34,073 nucleotides of DNA from an uncultured Ruminococcus sp. (GCF_937915125.1 NZ_CALDMP010000009.1:1-34073), one strand, 5' to 3'; positions 1 to 9,363 are shown, counted from the first letter of the stretch. Made by a program: numbers and translations. The notes: generated by a model not told the origin, from the letters alone.

Positions 1-85
1 AGCATTTTTGTGAAATATGACGCAAAATATGCAAGCATATGACGTGCAAAGCCGATAGGCGCTCTTTGTGCGGTGTTGCCTCAAG
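1..85. repeat. Dispersed repeat, copy at the window start
   Basis: ACGTGCAA (about 42-49) and CTTTGTGCGGTGTTGCCT (64-81) match, in inverse orientation, the sequence near 33990-34015; the last 13 bases also match 23551-23563. The stop codon of addA falls at its edge. It may work as a terminator for addA through ATGC/GCAT and GCACAAAG/CTTTGC stems. The left limit is cut by the window edge. Confidence 0.5.
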
Positions 86-3000
86 TTATTTCAATACTCT
101 TTTTCAAATGGGTACTATAAAGATAACACTGCCGCACAGGCAATCCCGTAATACACTGCAATGCCCCACGATAGAGCATAAGCTGTTCCCGATAGCTATC
201 CGTCAGTTCCTCTGCACGTGTCACATAGTCTGTCTTATAGTCCACCAGCACAAAGGCATCTTCCTCCAGGAACGCCAGGTCAATGATACCCTTCAGGATA
301 CTGTCCGAATCCTGATACCGGTGCAATATCTCCGCCGCCTCCGGGAATACGCTGATATCCCTGCACTGCACCAGGAATTTCTGCTCCCGGAGTACCCGGC
401 GGGAACGGCGCAGCCTTTCATATAATTCGTCCTGGAAAAATGCCGTCACAAGCTCCGGCTCGATGACATCCGCCTGTGCCTGTGTCAGAAAGCCGTATGT
501 CTGCAATCGCTGGATCTCCGCCGATACATCCTGTTCCGCCTGTCGGAAGTCCGCATACTGGAAAAATGTATGCACTGCCGTACCACGTTCTGCACCAGTC
601 AGACGGCGTTCCTCCTGCAAAAAACGGGGGCGTTTCCAGACAGGCGCACGATTCTTCTGTGCCTCCTGAATTGCCGAAACACTCAGCAGAGATTCTCTTT
701 CGCTGTCCTCGGACTGATACTGGAAATGCACCATACGCCGGATATCCGCCACAATTTCCGCAGAGGGCTTTGCATATTCCCTTTCCTCCACGGCATCGGC
801 ATCGGACTGTTCCGGGAGCTGGAATTCATACTGAATACACACACCCTCCGACCACGCCGGGGTCTGCCATGTCTGCGGCGGCAGCTGCACCGCATCCTCC
901 AGGGCAGCATCATGACGCAGCACAAGGCACATCCATACCCACTGTGCCATAGAACCGGCAGACTGCACCAGAAGAGGCGGCAGCTTGCCATCGGACAGAA
1001 TCAGCGCGCCGTATTCGGACAGATAGTCCCGGCTCTTGGTACGAATCTTCCCGGCATCTAGGGGCAGGAAAAGCTGCTGCTTTGCCCGTGTCATGGCAAC
1101 ATAGAGCAGTCGCAGCTCTTCACTTTTTGACAGATTCTGGTTATCCTGCTCCAGTACGGAAAAGGGCATGGTCTTGGCACGGGTATAAGTTTCCGGATCC
1201 TTGATGCAGAATCCCACCATACCACGGTCGGAGAAGAGTGCGTTCTTCCGGGAATCCTCTGTGGAAAACTTTGTCTCCAGCTTTCCCAGGAATACAAAGG
1301 GATATTCCAGTCCCTTGGAACGGTGCATGGTCTTTACCGCCACCGCATTCTCTGCCCCGGCAGAGAGGGATGTCTGCTGAAAATCATTGCCGCTTTCCAC
1401 AAGCCAGTCGATATACCGCAAAAAGCCGGACAGACCGCTGTGGGCAGCCTCCGCATTTTCCTCATACTGCTTTGCATACTGAATCAGCAGGTTGAGGTTG
1501 GCACGCTTCTTCTCGCCATCCTTCGTCAGCTGCATCACCGAGAGGAAATCCGTGGTGTCATAGATGCGGCGTATCAATGCCTCCAGCGTCATAAGTGCCG
1601 CATCCTGCCTTAGCTTTTGCAGGGTATCGCAGAGATAGCGGCACTTCTCCACGAGTACCTCCTCCAGGGGTCCCTCAATATCCTCTGCCCCGGATGTGAT
1701 GCCTGCACCCTGACAAAGGGCAGCATACAGGCTGGAACGTCTGGACAGCATCCGCACCTGGGTCAGTTCCTGTGCGGTGAACCAGAACATGGGCGACAGC
1801 ATCACCGCCGCAAGGGAGGTATCCAGCAGTGGATTGTCCAGCACACGGAGCATATCCAGCAGAATACTGATCTCCCTTGCCTGAAGATATCCTTTTTCCT
1901 CCGGGCTTTGTACTGGAATACCAGCTTCTTCCAACGCATGTGCAACGGTCATACACTGGGTATTATTCCGCAGGAGCACGCAGAAATCCCGGTAGGTACA
2001 AGGTCTGGTGCTGCCGTCCTTTTCTGCCACAGGACTTCCCTGCTGTATCATATTCCGGATTTGCCGGATAATATATTCCGTTTGCAGATCTATGTCTGAA
2101 TCTTCCTGCTCCGGCATATTTTTCAGCACAGCCACATGCACAGTCTGTTCCTCCGGCGGCAGCAGTTCCCCGATGGCAGAACCCGGACGGAGTGCTTCGC
2201 TCTCGTCATAGGTCACATCGCCGCAGGCAGGAGACATGAGATTGCCGCACAGGAAATTGACGAACTGCAAGATCGGCGGTGCACTGCGGAAATTCCGGTT
2301 CAGTGCAATATGCCGGCAGACCCCGTTGCCGGCAGCAGCATCCTCCATGGCGTGGACAAAGTTCCGGGGATTCGCCAGACGGAAACGATAGATGGACTGC
2401 TTCACATCCCCCACCAGAAAGACATTGTCCCCATACCGGAGTGCACCGGTTTCCGGGTCAATGCAGTTCCGGGACAGCAGCTTGAAGATATCATCCTGCT
2501 TATTGTTGGAATCCTGATACTCGTCGATCATGATGAGGGCGTAGTATTCCTGCAGTTCCCTCGCCAGGGGTGAGGGATGGATTCTGCCGTCCGTGGTCTG
2601 GGCAGAGAGAAGTTCCAGGGCAAGGCGTTCCCCATCCGCAAAGCTCAGGGCATTCTGCCGTACCTTTGCCTGCCAGATGGTATCCTCCAGCTCCTGCTCC
2701 ATGTCAAAAAGCAGCGGCATCAGCTGCAAATGCTGTTCCAGATCGGCTGTCTCATAGGGAAATACGTTCTCCAGAAGTGTTATGATTTCCCCTTCCAGAT
2801 CGTGATACTGTCCCCGGAGCTGCTTCACCCGTTCGTAATCCTCCTCCGAGCGGATGGATTTTTTCTTCCGTGGAAAAGGCTTTCTGCCCCGGTTGGCTTT
2901 TTTCTCCAGCAGCAGGGACAGCATCTGGTCAGAGTCCGTGCCGCCTGTCTCAATGCTGCGAAGTACCCGTTCCAGACAGCGCAGATCCTCTTCCACCCAG

Positions 3001-3740
3001 GGCAGAACAGTGTTGTCCTCCAGGGAATCGTACAACTCCGCCGCCAGAGAAGCAGCCTCCTGTGCCTGACTGACTGCCGTCTGGACAAGCTGCTGCAATT
3101 GCCGTGTCAATGCCTGATGATAGGGCGAATCCGCCAGAGACTGACCCAGTCCATCCAGCACATCCCTGCACCAGCTGTCCCGGAAAGGTACTGAGCCAAG
3201 AAACTGGTATAATTCCATGAGGATCTGTTCCAGGGGGGTATCATTCTTCTCGCAGAAGCTGTTCCAGAGGAGTTCCATTTCCTTTGGACGTTCCTCGTGC
3301 CAGCGGTTCAGCACCTGGTCTGCCGCCTTTCCGGCGATCATCTGGCTCTCTGTCTCGTTCAGGATACGGAAGCCGGAAGTAATCCCATGATCGGTGAGGT
3401 TGTCCCGGATCAGGTCGAAGCAGAAGGAGCTGATGGTGCAGATATGGGCACTTTGCAGCAAAATCTGCTGCTGATAGAGCCATTGGTTTTCCGGCTGATT
3501 TTGCAGTTCTATCTCCAGCGCCTGACTGAGACGGGAACGCATTTCTGCGGCAGCGTCATTGGTGAACGTCACCACGATCATGCGATCCGCAGGCACACGG
3601 CGCTGGGGATCTTCTTCCATGAGAATCCGCAGCAGCCGTTCCACCAGCACAGAAGTCTTGCCGCTTCCGGCAGCCGCAGATACAATAAGACCGCAGTCTC
3701 TTGTTTCAATTGCACAGCTTTGCTGTTCCGTCCATGCCAT
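81..3740 (-). CDS. addA: ATP-dependent helicase/nuclease subunit A (AddA)
   Basis: AddA is the helicase-nuclease subunit of AddAB, which resects double-strand breaks for RecA-dependent repair. The 1219-residue protein has all UvrD-type motifs: Walker A AAAGSGKT (about 22-29), VVTFTNDAAAEMR (Ia), MIDEYQDSNN (II), VGDVKQSIYRFR (III), KTMHRSKGLEYPFVF (V) and LLYVAMTRAKQQL (VI). The C-terminal RecB-like nuclease shows GIIDLAF, VLVDYKTD and REQLMLYRGAL. Full family length. I start at the ATG at 3740, giving MAWTEQQS, rather than 33 codons further upstream: a GAGGAGG site lies just before it, and the ATG overlaps the addB stop as TGATG, which implies translational coupling. The stop codon lies inside a repeat shared with the other window end. 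Confidence 0.96.
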   Translation of the reverse strand: MAWTEQQSCAIETRDCGLIVSAAAGSGKTSVLVERLLRILMEEDPQRRVPADRMIVVTFTNDAAAEMRSRLSQALEIELQNQPENQWLYQQQILLQSAHICTISSFCFDLIRDNLTDHGITSGFRILNETESQMIAGKAADQVLNRWHEERPKEMELLWNSFCEKNDTPLEQILMELYQFLGSVPFRDSWCRDVLDGLGQSLADSPYHQALTRQLQQLVQTAVSQAQEAASLAAELYDSLEDNTVLPWVEEDLRCLERVLRSIETGGTDSDQMLSLLLEKKANRGRKPFPRKKKSIRSEEDYERVKQLRGQYHDLEGEIITLLENVFPYETADLEQHLQLMPLLFDMEQELEDTIWQAKVRQNALSFADGERLALELLSAQTTDGRIHPSPLARELQEYYALIMIDEYQDSNNKQDDIFKLLSRNCIDPETGALRYGDNVFLVGDVKQSIYRFRLANPRNFVHAMEDAAAGNGVCRHIALNRNFRSAPPILQFVNFLCGNLMSPACGDVTYDESEALRPGSAIGELLPPEEQTVHVAVLKNMPEQEDSDIDLQTEYIIRQIRNMIQQGSPVAEKDGSTRPCTYRDFCVLLRNNTQCMTVAHALEEAGIPVQSPEEKGYLQAREISILLDMLRVLDNPLLDTSLAAVMLSPMFWFTAQELTQVRMLSRRSSLYAALCQGAGITSGAEDIEGPLEEVLVEKCRYLCDTLQKLRQDAALMTLEALIRRIYDTTDFLSVMQLTKDGEKKRANLNLLIQYAKQYEENAEAAHSGLSGFLRYIDWLVESGNDFQQTSLSAGAENAVAVKTMHRSKGLEYPFVFLGKLETKFSTEDSRKNALFSDRGMVGFCIKDPETYTRAKTMPFSVLEQDNQNLSKSEELRLLYVAMTRAKQQLFLPLDAGKIRTKSRDYLSEYGALILSDGKLPPLLVQSAGSMAQWVWMCLVLRHDAALEDAVQLPPQTWQTPAWSEGVCIQYEFQLPEQSDADAVEEREYAKPSAEIVADIRRMVHFQYQSEDSERESLLSVSAIQEAQKNRAPVWKRPRFLQEERRLTGAERGTAVHTFFQYADFRQAEQDVSAEIQRLQTYGFLTQAQADVIEPELVTAFFQDELYERLRRSRRVLREQKFLVQCRDISVFPEAAEILHRYQDSDSILKGIIDLAFLEEDAFVLVDYKTDYVTRAEELTDSYREQLMLYRGALQCITGLPVRQCYLYSTHLKKSIEIT

Positions 3741-6700
3741 CAGTGCTTCTCCTCCTCTTCCTGTTCCATGGAATCCAGCAGTTCCATCATCTGTTTTTCC
3801 CGGGATGCCTGTGTGCCCCCGGCGATCTGTCCGTGACACTCATTGCTGTTACCGCAGATATTGGCATAGTTGCAATAGGCACAGGGGTTATGCTGCTGCA
3901 ATTGCAGCGGAAATGCGTCAATTTCTCCGTGATAGATGCCCTCTGCCGCATCCGTCAGCCGGCGCAGTACATACTGCCGCAGATGCCGCATTTGCTCCGC
4001 CGTCAGGAATGTCCCGGAACGGCTGTCCAGCTGCTGGGCACCATCCAACTTGCCCGGAATGTAGATGCCCCTGCCCTCTTGTTCCATGAGGGTGATGAGA
4101 TGGGGATCCCGCAGCAGAATGCCCTTCATACGGTAAGTATCATTGCACTGCTTCTGGGGTGTTACGCCGCTGCCCCGTTTCAGGTCACTTTTCACCATTC
4201 CCGACGGCATATACAGTACGCCGGCAGGCGATGCATCTGCCAGAGGTGTTCCCGGTGCCGTAATGGAAAACAAGTAGATCAGCATCTGTAAATCCAGCCC
4301 GTACAGCAGATTCCCCAGAGAGAAATCCTTTACGCCGCTTTTATAGTCCACCACACGCACCCAGAGCTTGTCGCCGTCCTGGCATACATCCACCCGGTCG
4401 ATCTTTCCCACCAGGCGAATCTGCTGTCCGTCTCCGGTGAGAAGATGCAGGGGCGGAAAGTTCTGATTCTCCGGCGTGATCTGCAACTCCATACAATAGG
4501 GCGAAAAGGCAGACTGCCGGAATTCCTCCTGCATATGGAGCAGCAGGGGCAGCATTCCCTCCACTGTATGGCGATATGCCGCCAGTTCTCTGCCGTTTTT
4601 GGAAAAGTCACCGCCCATTTCCGCCTGCCAGAACTCCGCCGCATAGCCGGAGATTACCTGCCGCAGCTGTGCCGGCGTCATCCGCAAAAAGGCATCCTTG
4701 TCATACTCTCTCAGAAGCCGTTCCAGACAGCTGTGAATGAGACTGCCGCTGCCGGCTCCTGCAAGGCGAATCTTCTGACGGCTGTACAGCCGGAGTATGT
4801 CGTTGCAGAAGTAGGAGAAGGGGCAATACTGATACCGTTCCAGTCCCGATGCGGACAGCTGTAAGGTATTCCCGATATACTCCTGCATCAGCTTCTTGTC
4901 GTCAATGTGGAACAGAGGTGCGTCCGGATCTTCTGTCTCCTTCACTGTCAGCTCTGCCAGTTTATGCAGTCTCCCGGCATAAAGGGGTTCCTCCAGCAGT
5001 ACCTGGGCAATGCTGGCAGTCTCCGGGGTATTCTCCGTATAGTTCTGCACGTACTCATAATAGGCAGCGTGGAGGGTACCTGCATAATAGGCACTCCCCT
5101 GTGCTGCACAGGTCTGTTTCAGATCTGCACCCTCCGGGAACATCCGCTGTATCTGGGCGATCACGCTGGAGGGGTAGCATTTCTGGTGGGTAATATTCAC
5201 GCAAGGGTAAGTCAGATACAGTGCGTGGGATGCCGAGGAAAGCAGCTTATAGGCGGCAAGTCGTGCATCTGCCAGCTGTACCTCCTTGGACTTCACCACA
5301 GGCAGCTTCATCTGTTCCAGGGTCAGGCAGTCCCGTTCTGAGAAGATAGCACTGCCGCCGGGCATTACCGGAAATGCCCCCTCGCAGACGCCCAGCAGGA
5401 ACACGATCTTCGGCGCATTCAGCCGGGCAGTACTTCCCTGAGAGATCAGCACTGCATCCAGTGTTCTGGGCGGCACAGCACGCTTCACGTTCCGTGTCAG
5501 TGAAGCCAGTACCGCACAGAATTCCGGGAACGCCATTTCCAGAGACTCGTACAGCAGCGCCATATGATCCAGAATATCCATGAGACTATTCCAGACATGC
5601 GCCCATTCCTGACGGGTCTGCATCCGTTTCTGTTCATCCTGAATGGCAAGAAGCTGCTGATTAAGCCGTTCCTCCACCTTTTGTTCGCCCATGAAATCGA
5701 AGAGCATCCGGCAATATTCTCCACCGGTGTGGGGCTTCCGGCTGGCTTTCCGCAGATTCTCTATGGGCAGCAGCAGCTTTTTTCGTACATTCTCTGCCGT
5801 TTCCCAATTCCCCCCCGTAAAGGGTTCGTTCCAGGTATTTCCGTCGATCTGCCAGGTGTAGCAGTAGTTCTCCAGCTCTGACATTTCTCTGGAAGTACAA
5901 TCCGTCAGTCCGGTTTTCCCCAGACGCAGCAGCAATTCCGTATCCGGACGCTTTGCACGGAGTAGTTCCAGAACCGTGTGCAGATATACCATCAGTGGCG
6001 TGTAGAGTACCGACTGCTTTTCGTCCACATGATAGGGCAATTCATACCGTTCCATTGCCGTTTCCAGAATACTTTCATAGTCGGACATCTGGTTGGTCAG
6101 CACGGCAATATCCCGGCAGCGGAGTGTGGGGTCATCTGCCAGAAGCCGGCGGATGGTGGCGCATACATATTCCGCCTCCTCATTGGGCGTTGCCGCCTCC
6201 AGAATATGCAGATGCTGGGGCTGACCAGAAAAGGGCTGGGCATTGCGAAATACATGCTGGCTGAGCCACCGGAGATCCCCGGACTGAAAGCGATAGGACG
6301 TCTCACAGGTCTCCAGAGACACCGGAATATGCAGTTCCGATGCAATCCGCTTGATGCGATACAGCGTGTCCTGAACGGTCTCAAACAGGGAGAAGGGCAC
6401 AGGGTCGGCACTGTCCGTACGCAGTGCCACGTAGACATCCTTACAGGAAGAGAGCAGCACGGTGAGCATCTCATACTCGTCCTCAGTGAAGCTTTCGAAT
6501 TCGTCCAGACACAGTACATCCCCAAGAAAGGCGTCCTGTCCGTTGGCAATGGCTGCCGCTTCGGTAAGCTCCGTCTCCGTATCCTTCAGGTGATGCTCCA
6601 ACAATAGCTGGTCGTATTTCTGATAGATCCGGAACAAATCCAATGTCTTGTCCAGCAGACGGCCGTCCAGAGCCGCGCAGGAATCGTACAGCAGCTCCGG

Positions 6701-7108
6701 CGTAATCCCACTGCGGCGGAACAGTGCAAAGAGCGCAGACAATTCTTCTACAAAGGATGCCTGTCTGCACTGTTTTTCCAGAATCCGGAGCATATGCTCC
6801 CGTTCGGTGGTATAGAGCACCGCCTCATAGAGCAGCGCCATTTTTGTCAGCTCATCCGCATTTGTCCTGCCGTCAGGCACACAGCCATACCGCTGAAAGA
6901 CAGCACGTGCCAGGGATTTGAAGCTGTGGGTTTCCAGCTGGTTGAACGAAACAGGTCCCAGAATACGGTACAGCTTCTGGTCGAATTCATAGGAGAACTG
7001 CTCCGGCACAAGGGTCAGCACATGCTCTCCCTGTTCCACCTGTTCCTGTAACAGCTGAATCAGCCGGGTGGATTTTCCGCAGCCCGCACCGCCGATGATA
7101 ATATGTAT
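3740..7108 (-). CDS. addB: ATP-dependent helicase/deoxyribonuclease subunit B (AddB)
   Basis: AddB partners AddA in end resection and Chi recognition. The C-terminal nuclease shows VRVVDYKSG and QMLIYLFS. Cysteines in YQYCPFSYFC and the terminal CAYCNYANIC match the Fe-S staple known in this family. The first usual start codon in frame after the P-loop-coding stretch is a GTG at 7039 (CTG codons lie between), but the upstream codons, open back to a TGA at 7117, encode IHIIIGGAGCGKST, the expected N-terminus with the P-loop. No ATG, GTG or TTG lies there; a good GAGGTGAT site sits 8 nt before an ATA (7108-7106), with ATC (7111) and ATT (7102) next to it. I therefore place the start at the ATA, about 1122 residues. 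The exact start codon is uncertain: a rare non-AUG start or a base error are both possible. Confidence 0.88.
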   Translation of the reverse strand: MHIIIGGAGCGKSTRLIQLLQEQVEQGEHVLTLVPEQFSYEFDQKLYRILGPVSFNQLETHSFKSLARAVFQRYGCVPDGRTNADELTKMALLYEAVLYTTEREHMLRILEKQCRQASFVEELSALFALFRRSGITPELLYDSCAALDGRLLDKTLDLFRIYQKYDQLLLEHHLKDTETELTEAAAIANGQDAFLGDVLCLDEFESFTEDEYEMLTVLLSSCKDVYVALRTDSADPVPFSLFETVQDTLYRIKRIASELHIPVSLETCETSYRFQSGDLRWLSQHVFRNAQPFSGQPQHLHILEAATPNEEAEYVCATIRRLLADDPTLRCRDIAVLTNQMSDYESILETAMERYELPYHVDEKQSVLYTPLMVYLHTVLELLRAKRPDTELLLRLGKTGLTDCTSREMSELENYCYTWQIDGNTWNEPFTGGNWETAENVRKKLLLPIENLRKASRKPHTGGEYCRMLFDFMGEQKVEERLNQQLLAIQDEQKRMQTRQEWAHVWNSLMDILDHMALLYESLEMAFPEFCAVLASLTRNVKRAVPPRTLDAVLISQGSTARLNAPKIVFLLGVCEGAFPVMPGGSAIFSERDCLTLEQMKLPVVKSKEVQLADARLAAYKLLSSASHALYLTYPCVNITHQKCYPSSVIAQIQRMFPEGADLKQTCAAQGSAYYAGTLHAAYYEYVQNYTENTPETASIAQVLLEEPLYAGRLHKLAELTVKETEDPDAPLFHIDDKKLMQEYIGNTLQLSASGLERYQYCPFSYFCNDILRLYSRQKIRLAGAGSGSLIHSCLERLLREYDKDAFLRMTPAQLRQVISGYAAEFWQAEMGGDFSKNGRELAAYRHTVEGMLPLLLHMQEEFRQSAFSPYCMELQITPENQNFPPLHLLTGDGQQIRLVGKIDRVDVCQDGDKLWVRVVDYKSGVKDFSLGNLLYGLDLQMLIYLFSITAPGTPLADASPAGVLYMPSGMVKSDLKRGSGVTPQKQCNDTYRMKGILLRDPHLITLMEQEGRGIYIPGKLDGAQQLDSRSGTFLTAEQMRHLRQYVLRRLTDAAEGIYHGEIDAFPLQLQQHNPCAYCNYANICGNSNECHGQIAGGTQASREKQMMELLDSMEQEEEEKH

Positions 7109-7133
7109 GATAGGTCATCACCTCATAATCGCC

Positions 7134-7176
7134 AAAAAGAAAGCCGCAGCATAGCAGAATCGACTATGGCTGCGGC
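7134..7176 (-). terminator. Rho-independent terminator of the Lrp-family gene
   Basis: On the minus strand a GC-rich stem (GCCGCAGC pairing with GCTGCGGC, extended by CTAT/ATAG) is followed by TTTCTTTTT. It begins about 15 nt after the regulator's stop and ends only about 8 nt before the addB ribosome binding site. It could also act as a read-through control for addB. Confidence 0.8.
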
Positions 7177-7190
7177 GGCATACGTTGATT

Positions 7191-7634
7191 TTACACGTTA
7201 GGTTCCACAATGATCTCACGATGGGGAACCGGGGTGGAAAAGACGATCTGCGTTGAGGTGTTGCCAAAACGCTGAATCTTTCCGATAAATGTATCCAGCT
7301 CCTGTGTGGACGGGAACGCAACCTTAATGAGCATGGAATACACGCCGGTGATACAGTTGCACTCCAGTACATTGGGACAGCTGCTGATAAACGGATAGAA
7401 TTCCGACTTCTGATCCGCAGACAATTCCAGGTTGATAAACGCGGTGATATGATATCCCAGCTTCTGACGATCAATGATCGTATTGTATCCCAGAATGATC
7501 CCCTGCTTCTCCAGCTTGTCGATCCGGGAAGAAACCGCCGGCGCAGACAAGAAAACCTTTGACGCCAAAAGCTTCAGCGGAGCTCTGGCATTTTCCTGCA
7601 GCAATGTTATCAGCATGGCATCGATCTTATCCAT
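7191..7634 (-). CDS. Lrp/AsnC family transcriptional regulator
   Basis: A 147-residue regulator of the feast/famine family. Residues 1-50 (MDKIDAMLITLLQENARAPL, then LASKVFLSAPAVSSRIDKLEKQGII) form the winged helix-turn-helix. Residues about 60-140 form the ligand-binding RAM domain, including VLECNCITGVYSMLIKV. Such proteins bind DNA as dimers or octamers and usually sense amino acids; the ligand and targets here cannot be read from sequence. It has its own likely promoter and terminator, so it seems to be a one-gene unit although addB follows closely. The ATG at 7634 is preceded by AGGAAAGGA about 13 nt away, a rather long spacing. Confidence 0.9.
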   Translation of the reverse strand: MDKIDAMLITLLQENARAPLKLLASKVFLSAPAVSSRIDKLEKQGIILGYNTIIDRQKLGYHITAFINLELSADQKSEFYPFISSCPNVLECNCITGVYSMLIKVAFPSTQELDTFIGKIQRFGNTSTQIVFSTPVPHREIIVEPNV

Positions 7635-7735
7635 GTTTTTTTCGCATCCTTTCCTCGATACAGCCTTTAATGATTTTCATCACGGATAGAAACGTTCATA
7701 TTACCCAGTGCTCAAAGACTGCTTTTCTTTCTCAT

Positions 7736-7762
7736 AGTATAGCAAAAAAATATGTCCGTCTA
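7736..7762 (-). promoter_or_regulatory. Candidate sigma-A promoter for the Lrp-family gene
   Basis: On the minus strand the -10 is TATACT (7741-7736), preceded by TGC. The -35 is weak, TAGACG or ATAGAC, at 15-16 nt spacing. It lies about 100 nt before the regulator start. Confidence 0.4.
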
Positions 7763-7801
7763 TTGTACATTCTATAAATTTTCGGAAGAAACTTAATTTT
7801 A

Positions 7802-8254
7802 TTATTTTTTGAGTTCCTCGATCCTGCTTTTTGTTTGCTGTACTTCCTGCAAACTGTTCTGGAAATACGCCTGAGCATCGTTAAGTAAATTATTTACATA
7901 TTTTTCAGCAGCTTCCTTGATATCCTTGGAGCCGTTCTGTGCCTTTGTGAGCATATCCAGTGCACGCTGCTTTGCCTCTTGGAGAATCGCCTCCTCTGAG
8001 AGCATCCGCTTTGCACGTGTCTCGGCGTCCTGGATGATGGCCTCCGCCTTTTCCCGGGCTTCGTTGATGATCCGGTCGCAGTCGGAGTCGATGAGCTTTG
8101 CCCGTTTGATCTCTGCCGGGATATTCAGGTGCGCCGAATTCAGCAGTTCACGCATACGGTCTGCATCAATGACAGCCTTATGTGCAGCAAAGGGAATGGG
8201 CCGGGAGCGTTCCAGCAGGTCGTCCATATCGTCCAATATCTCTTCAATATTCAT
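7802..8254 (-). CDS. Coiled-coil protein resembling ATP synthase stalk/DivIVA-like proteins
   Basis: A 150-residue, highly charged, almost all-helical protein with no signal peptide or membrane segment. Residues about 45-150 are rich in Ala, Glu, Lys and Arg with heptad-like spacing (INEAREKAEAIIQDAETRAK, then AKQRALDMLTKAQ), typical of a long coiled coil like the b/E/H stalk subunits of rotary ATPases. Proteins of this kind are common beside coaD in Clostridia, but I know of no established function. Its ATG overlaps the coaD stop as ATGA, so the two are translationally coupled. No other ATPase subunit genes are nearby, so a real role in ATP synthase is doubtful; a structural or division role is equally possible. 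Confidence 0.75.
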   Translation of the reverse strand: MNIEEILDDMDDLLERSRPIPFAAHKAVIDADRMRELLNSAHLNIPAEIKRAKLIDSDCDRIINEAREKAEAIIQDAETRAKRMLSEEAILQEAKQRALDMLTKAQNGSKDIKEAAEKYVNNLLNDAQAYFQNSLQEVQQTKSRIEELKK

Positions 8255-8748
8255 GATAGTCTCTCCTTTACCAAACGTTTTACGATCACATCGAGAATTT
8301 CCGGCGGCACAAAATGGCTGATATCGCCGCCAAAGATGGCAATCTGCTTGACAACGCTGGAGCTGAGGTACATATTCTCCGCCGTTGTGGTCAGAAATAC
8401 GGTCTCTGCACCCTCATAGAGCTTCCGGTTCGCAAGCGCCATCTGGAATTCATATTCAAAGTCGCTGACAGCACGCAGTCCCTTTACAATAGCAGTCGCC
8501 CCTGCCTCCTTGACATAATCCGCCAGGAGTCCGTCTGAAACATCCACTGTCACATTGGGGAGATCCCGTGTCACACACAGGATCATATCCTTTCGTTCCT
8601 GGAACGTAAAGCAGGCGTTGTTTTTCATAATATTTTTCGATATCAGCACGATCACACGGTCGAAAAGCTTCGATGCACGTGTGATAATATCCAAATGTCC
8701 CAGGGTCACAGGGTCAAAGCTGCCCGGGCACACCGCAATTCGTTCCAT
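8251..8748 (-). CDS. coaD: Pantetheine-phosphate adenylyltransferase (CoaD)
   Basis: CoaD transfers AMP from ATP to 4'-phosphopantetheine, giving dephospho-CoA, the penultimate step of CoA synthesis. The 165-residue protein has the nucleotidyltransferase signature CPGSFDPVTLGHLDII near the N-terminus (T/HxGH motif), VKGLRAVSDFEYEFQMA in the middle, and LSSSVVKQIAIFGGDISHFVP near the end; length is normal. I use the ATG at 8748, not one nine codons upstream: it falls 1 nt after the rsmD stop (TAA-A-ATG) and has GAGGTGAG upstream inside rsmD. It is in a tight unit with rsmD and the coiled-coil gene. Confidence 0.97.
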   Translation of the reverse strand: MERIAVCPGSFDPVTLGHLDIITRASKLFDRVIVLISKNIMKNNACFTFQERKDMILCVTRDLPNVTVDVSDGLLADYVKEAGATAIVKGLRAVSDFEYEFQMALANRKLYEGAETVFLTTTAENMYLSSSVVKQIAIFGGDISHFVPPEILDVIVKRLVKERLS

Positions 8749-8749
8749 T

Positions 8750-9298
8750 TTATGTCTCACCTCTTCTGCAAACATAGGTCGTCACAGTAATGGCGCCGTA
8801 TTTCCGCTGTTTTTCCAGATGCAGCGCACCAGCCCTTTCCGGCAGTTCCAGCCCGGTCTCATGCTCGCAGATCACAATACCGTCTGTCTGCATCCGGGGT
8901 TCCAGAAACGGAAAGAGCTTCACATGCCATCCCTGACGATAGGGCGGGTCGAGAATCGCAATATCAAACAGGACATCCCCTGTCTGCAAAAAGGAAACTG
9001 CATCCATCTGGTGGAGCTGTGCCTGTTCCAGCAGCTGCACTGCCGTGAGATTCTCCCGTGTCACACCGAGAGACCGGGCAGAGCGATCCACAAATACCGC
9101 CCGATCTGCACCACGGCTCAGGGCTTCGATGCCCATCTGACCGCTTCCGGCGAACAGATCCAGCACCGCAGACCCCGGCAGGTCAAATTGAATGGCGGAA
9201 AAGATGGCTTCCTTGACCTTATCGGTAGTGGGACGAACATCCAGTCCCTCCAGTGTTTTCAGTTTTCTTCCTTTTGCACTCCCGGCAATGACACGCAT
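8750..9298 (-). CDS. rsmD: 16S rRNA (guanine(966)-N2)-methyltransferase (RsmD)
   Basis: RsmD methylates G966 of 16S rRNA, using S-adenosylmethionine, on the assembling small subunit. The 182-residue protein starts MRVIAGSAKGRKLKTLEG, followed by RPTTDKVKEAIFSAI, the SAM-binding LDLFAGSGQMGIEALSRGA (about 46-64) and the catalytic ILDPPY motif of N2-guanine/N6-adenine methyltransferases. The rsmD-coaD order is conserved in many Firmicutes. A strong promoter lies just upstream (9335-9363), so this is the first gene of the rsmD-coaD-coiled-coil unit. Confidence 0.95.
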   Translation of the reverse strand: MRVIAGSAKGRKLKTLEGLDVRPTTDKVKEAIFSAIQFDLPGSAVLDLFAGSGQMGIEALSRGADRAVFVDRSARSLGVTRENLTAVQLLEQAQLHQMDAVSFLQTGDVLFDIAILDPPYRQGWHVKLFPFLEPRMQTDGIVICEHETGLELPERAGALHLEKQRKYGAITVTTYVCRRGET

Positions 9299-9334
9299 AT
9301 GCTCCCATTCTCCTTTTTTCTATGGCGTAGTACC

Positions 9335-9363
9335 ATTATACAACGAATTCCGGCAAATGTCCA
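9335..9363 (-). promoter_or_regulatory. Sigma-A promoter for rsmD-coaD
   Basis: On the minus strand TGGACA (-35, 9363-9358) and TATAAT (-10, 9340-9335) are separated by exactly 17 nt, about 37 nt before the rsmD ATG. Five of six and six of six consensus matches. Confidence 0.8.

Noticed and set aside
7802..8254. True ATP synthase subunit
   Set aside because: Only coiled-coil likeness supports it and no other ATPase subunit genes are near.
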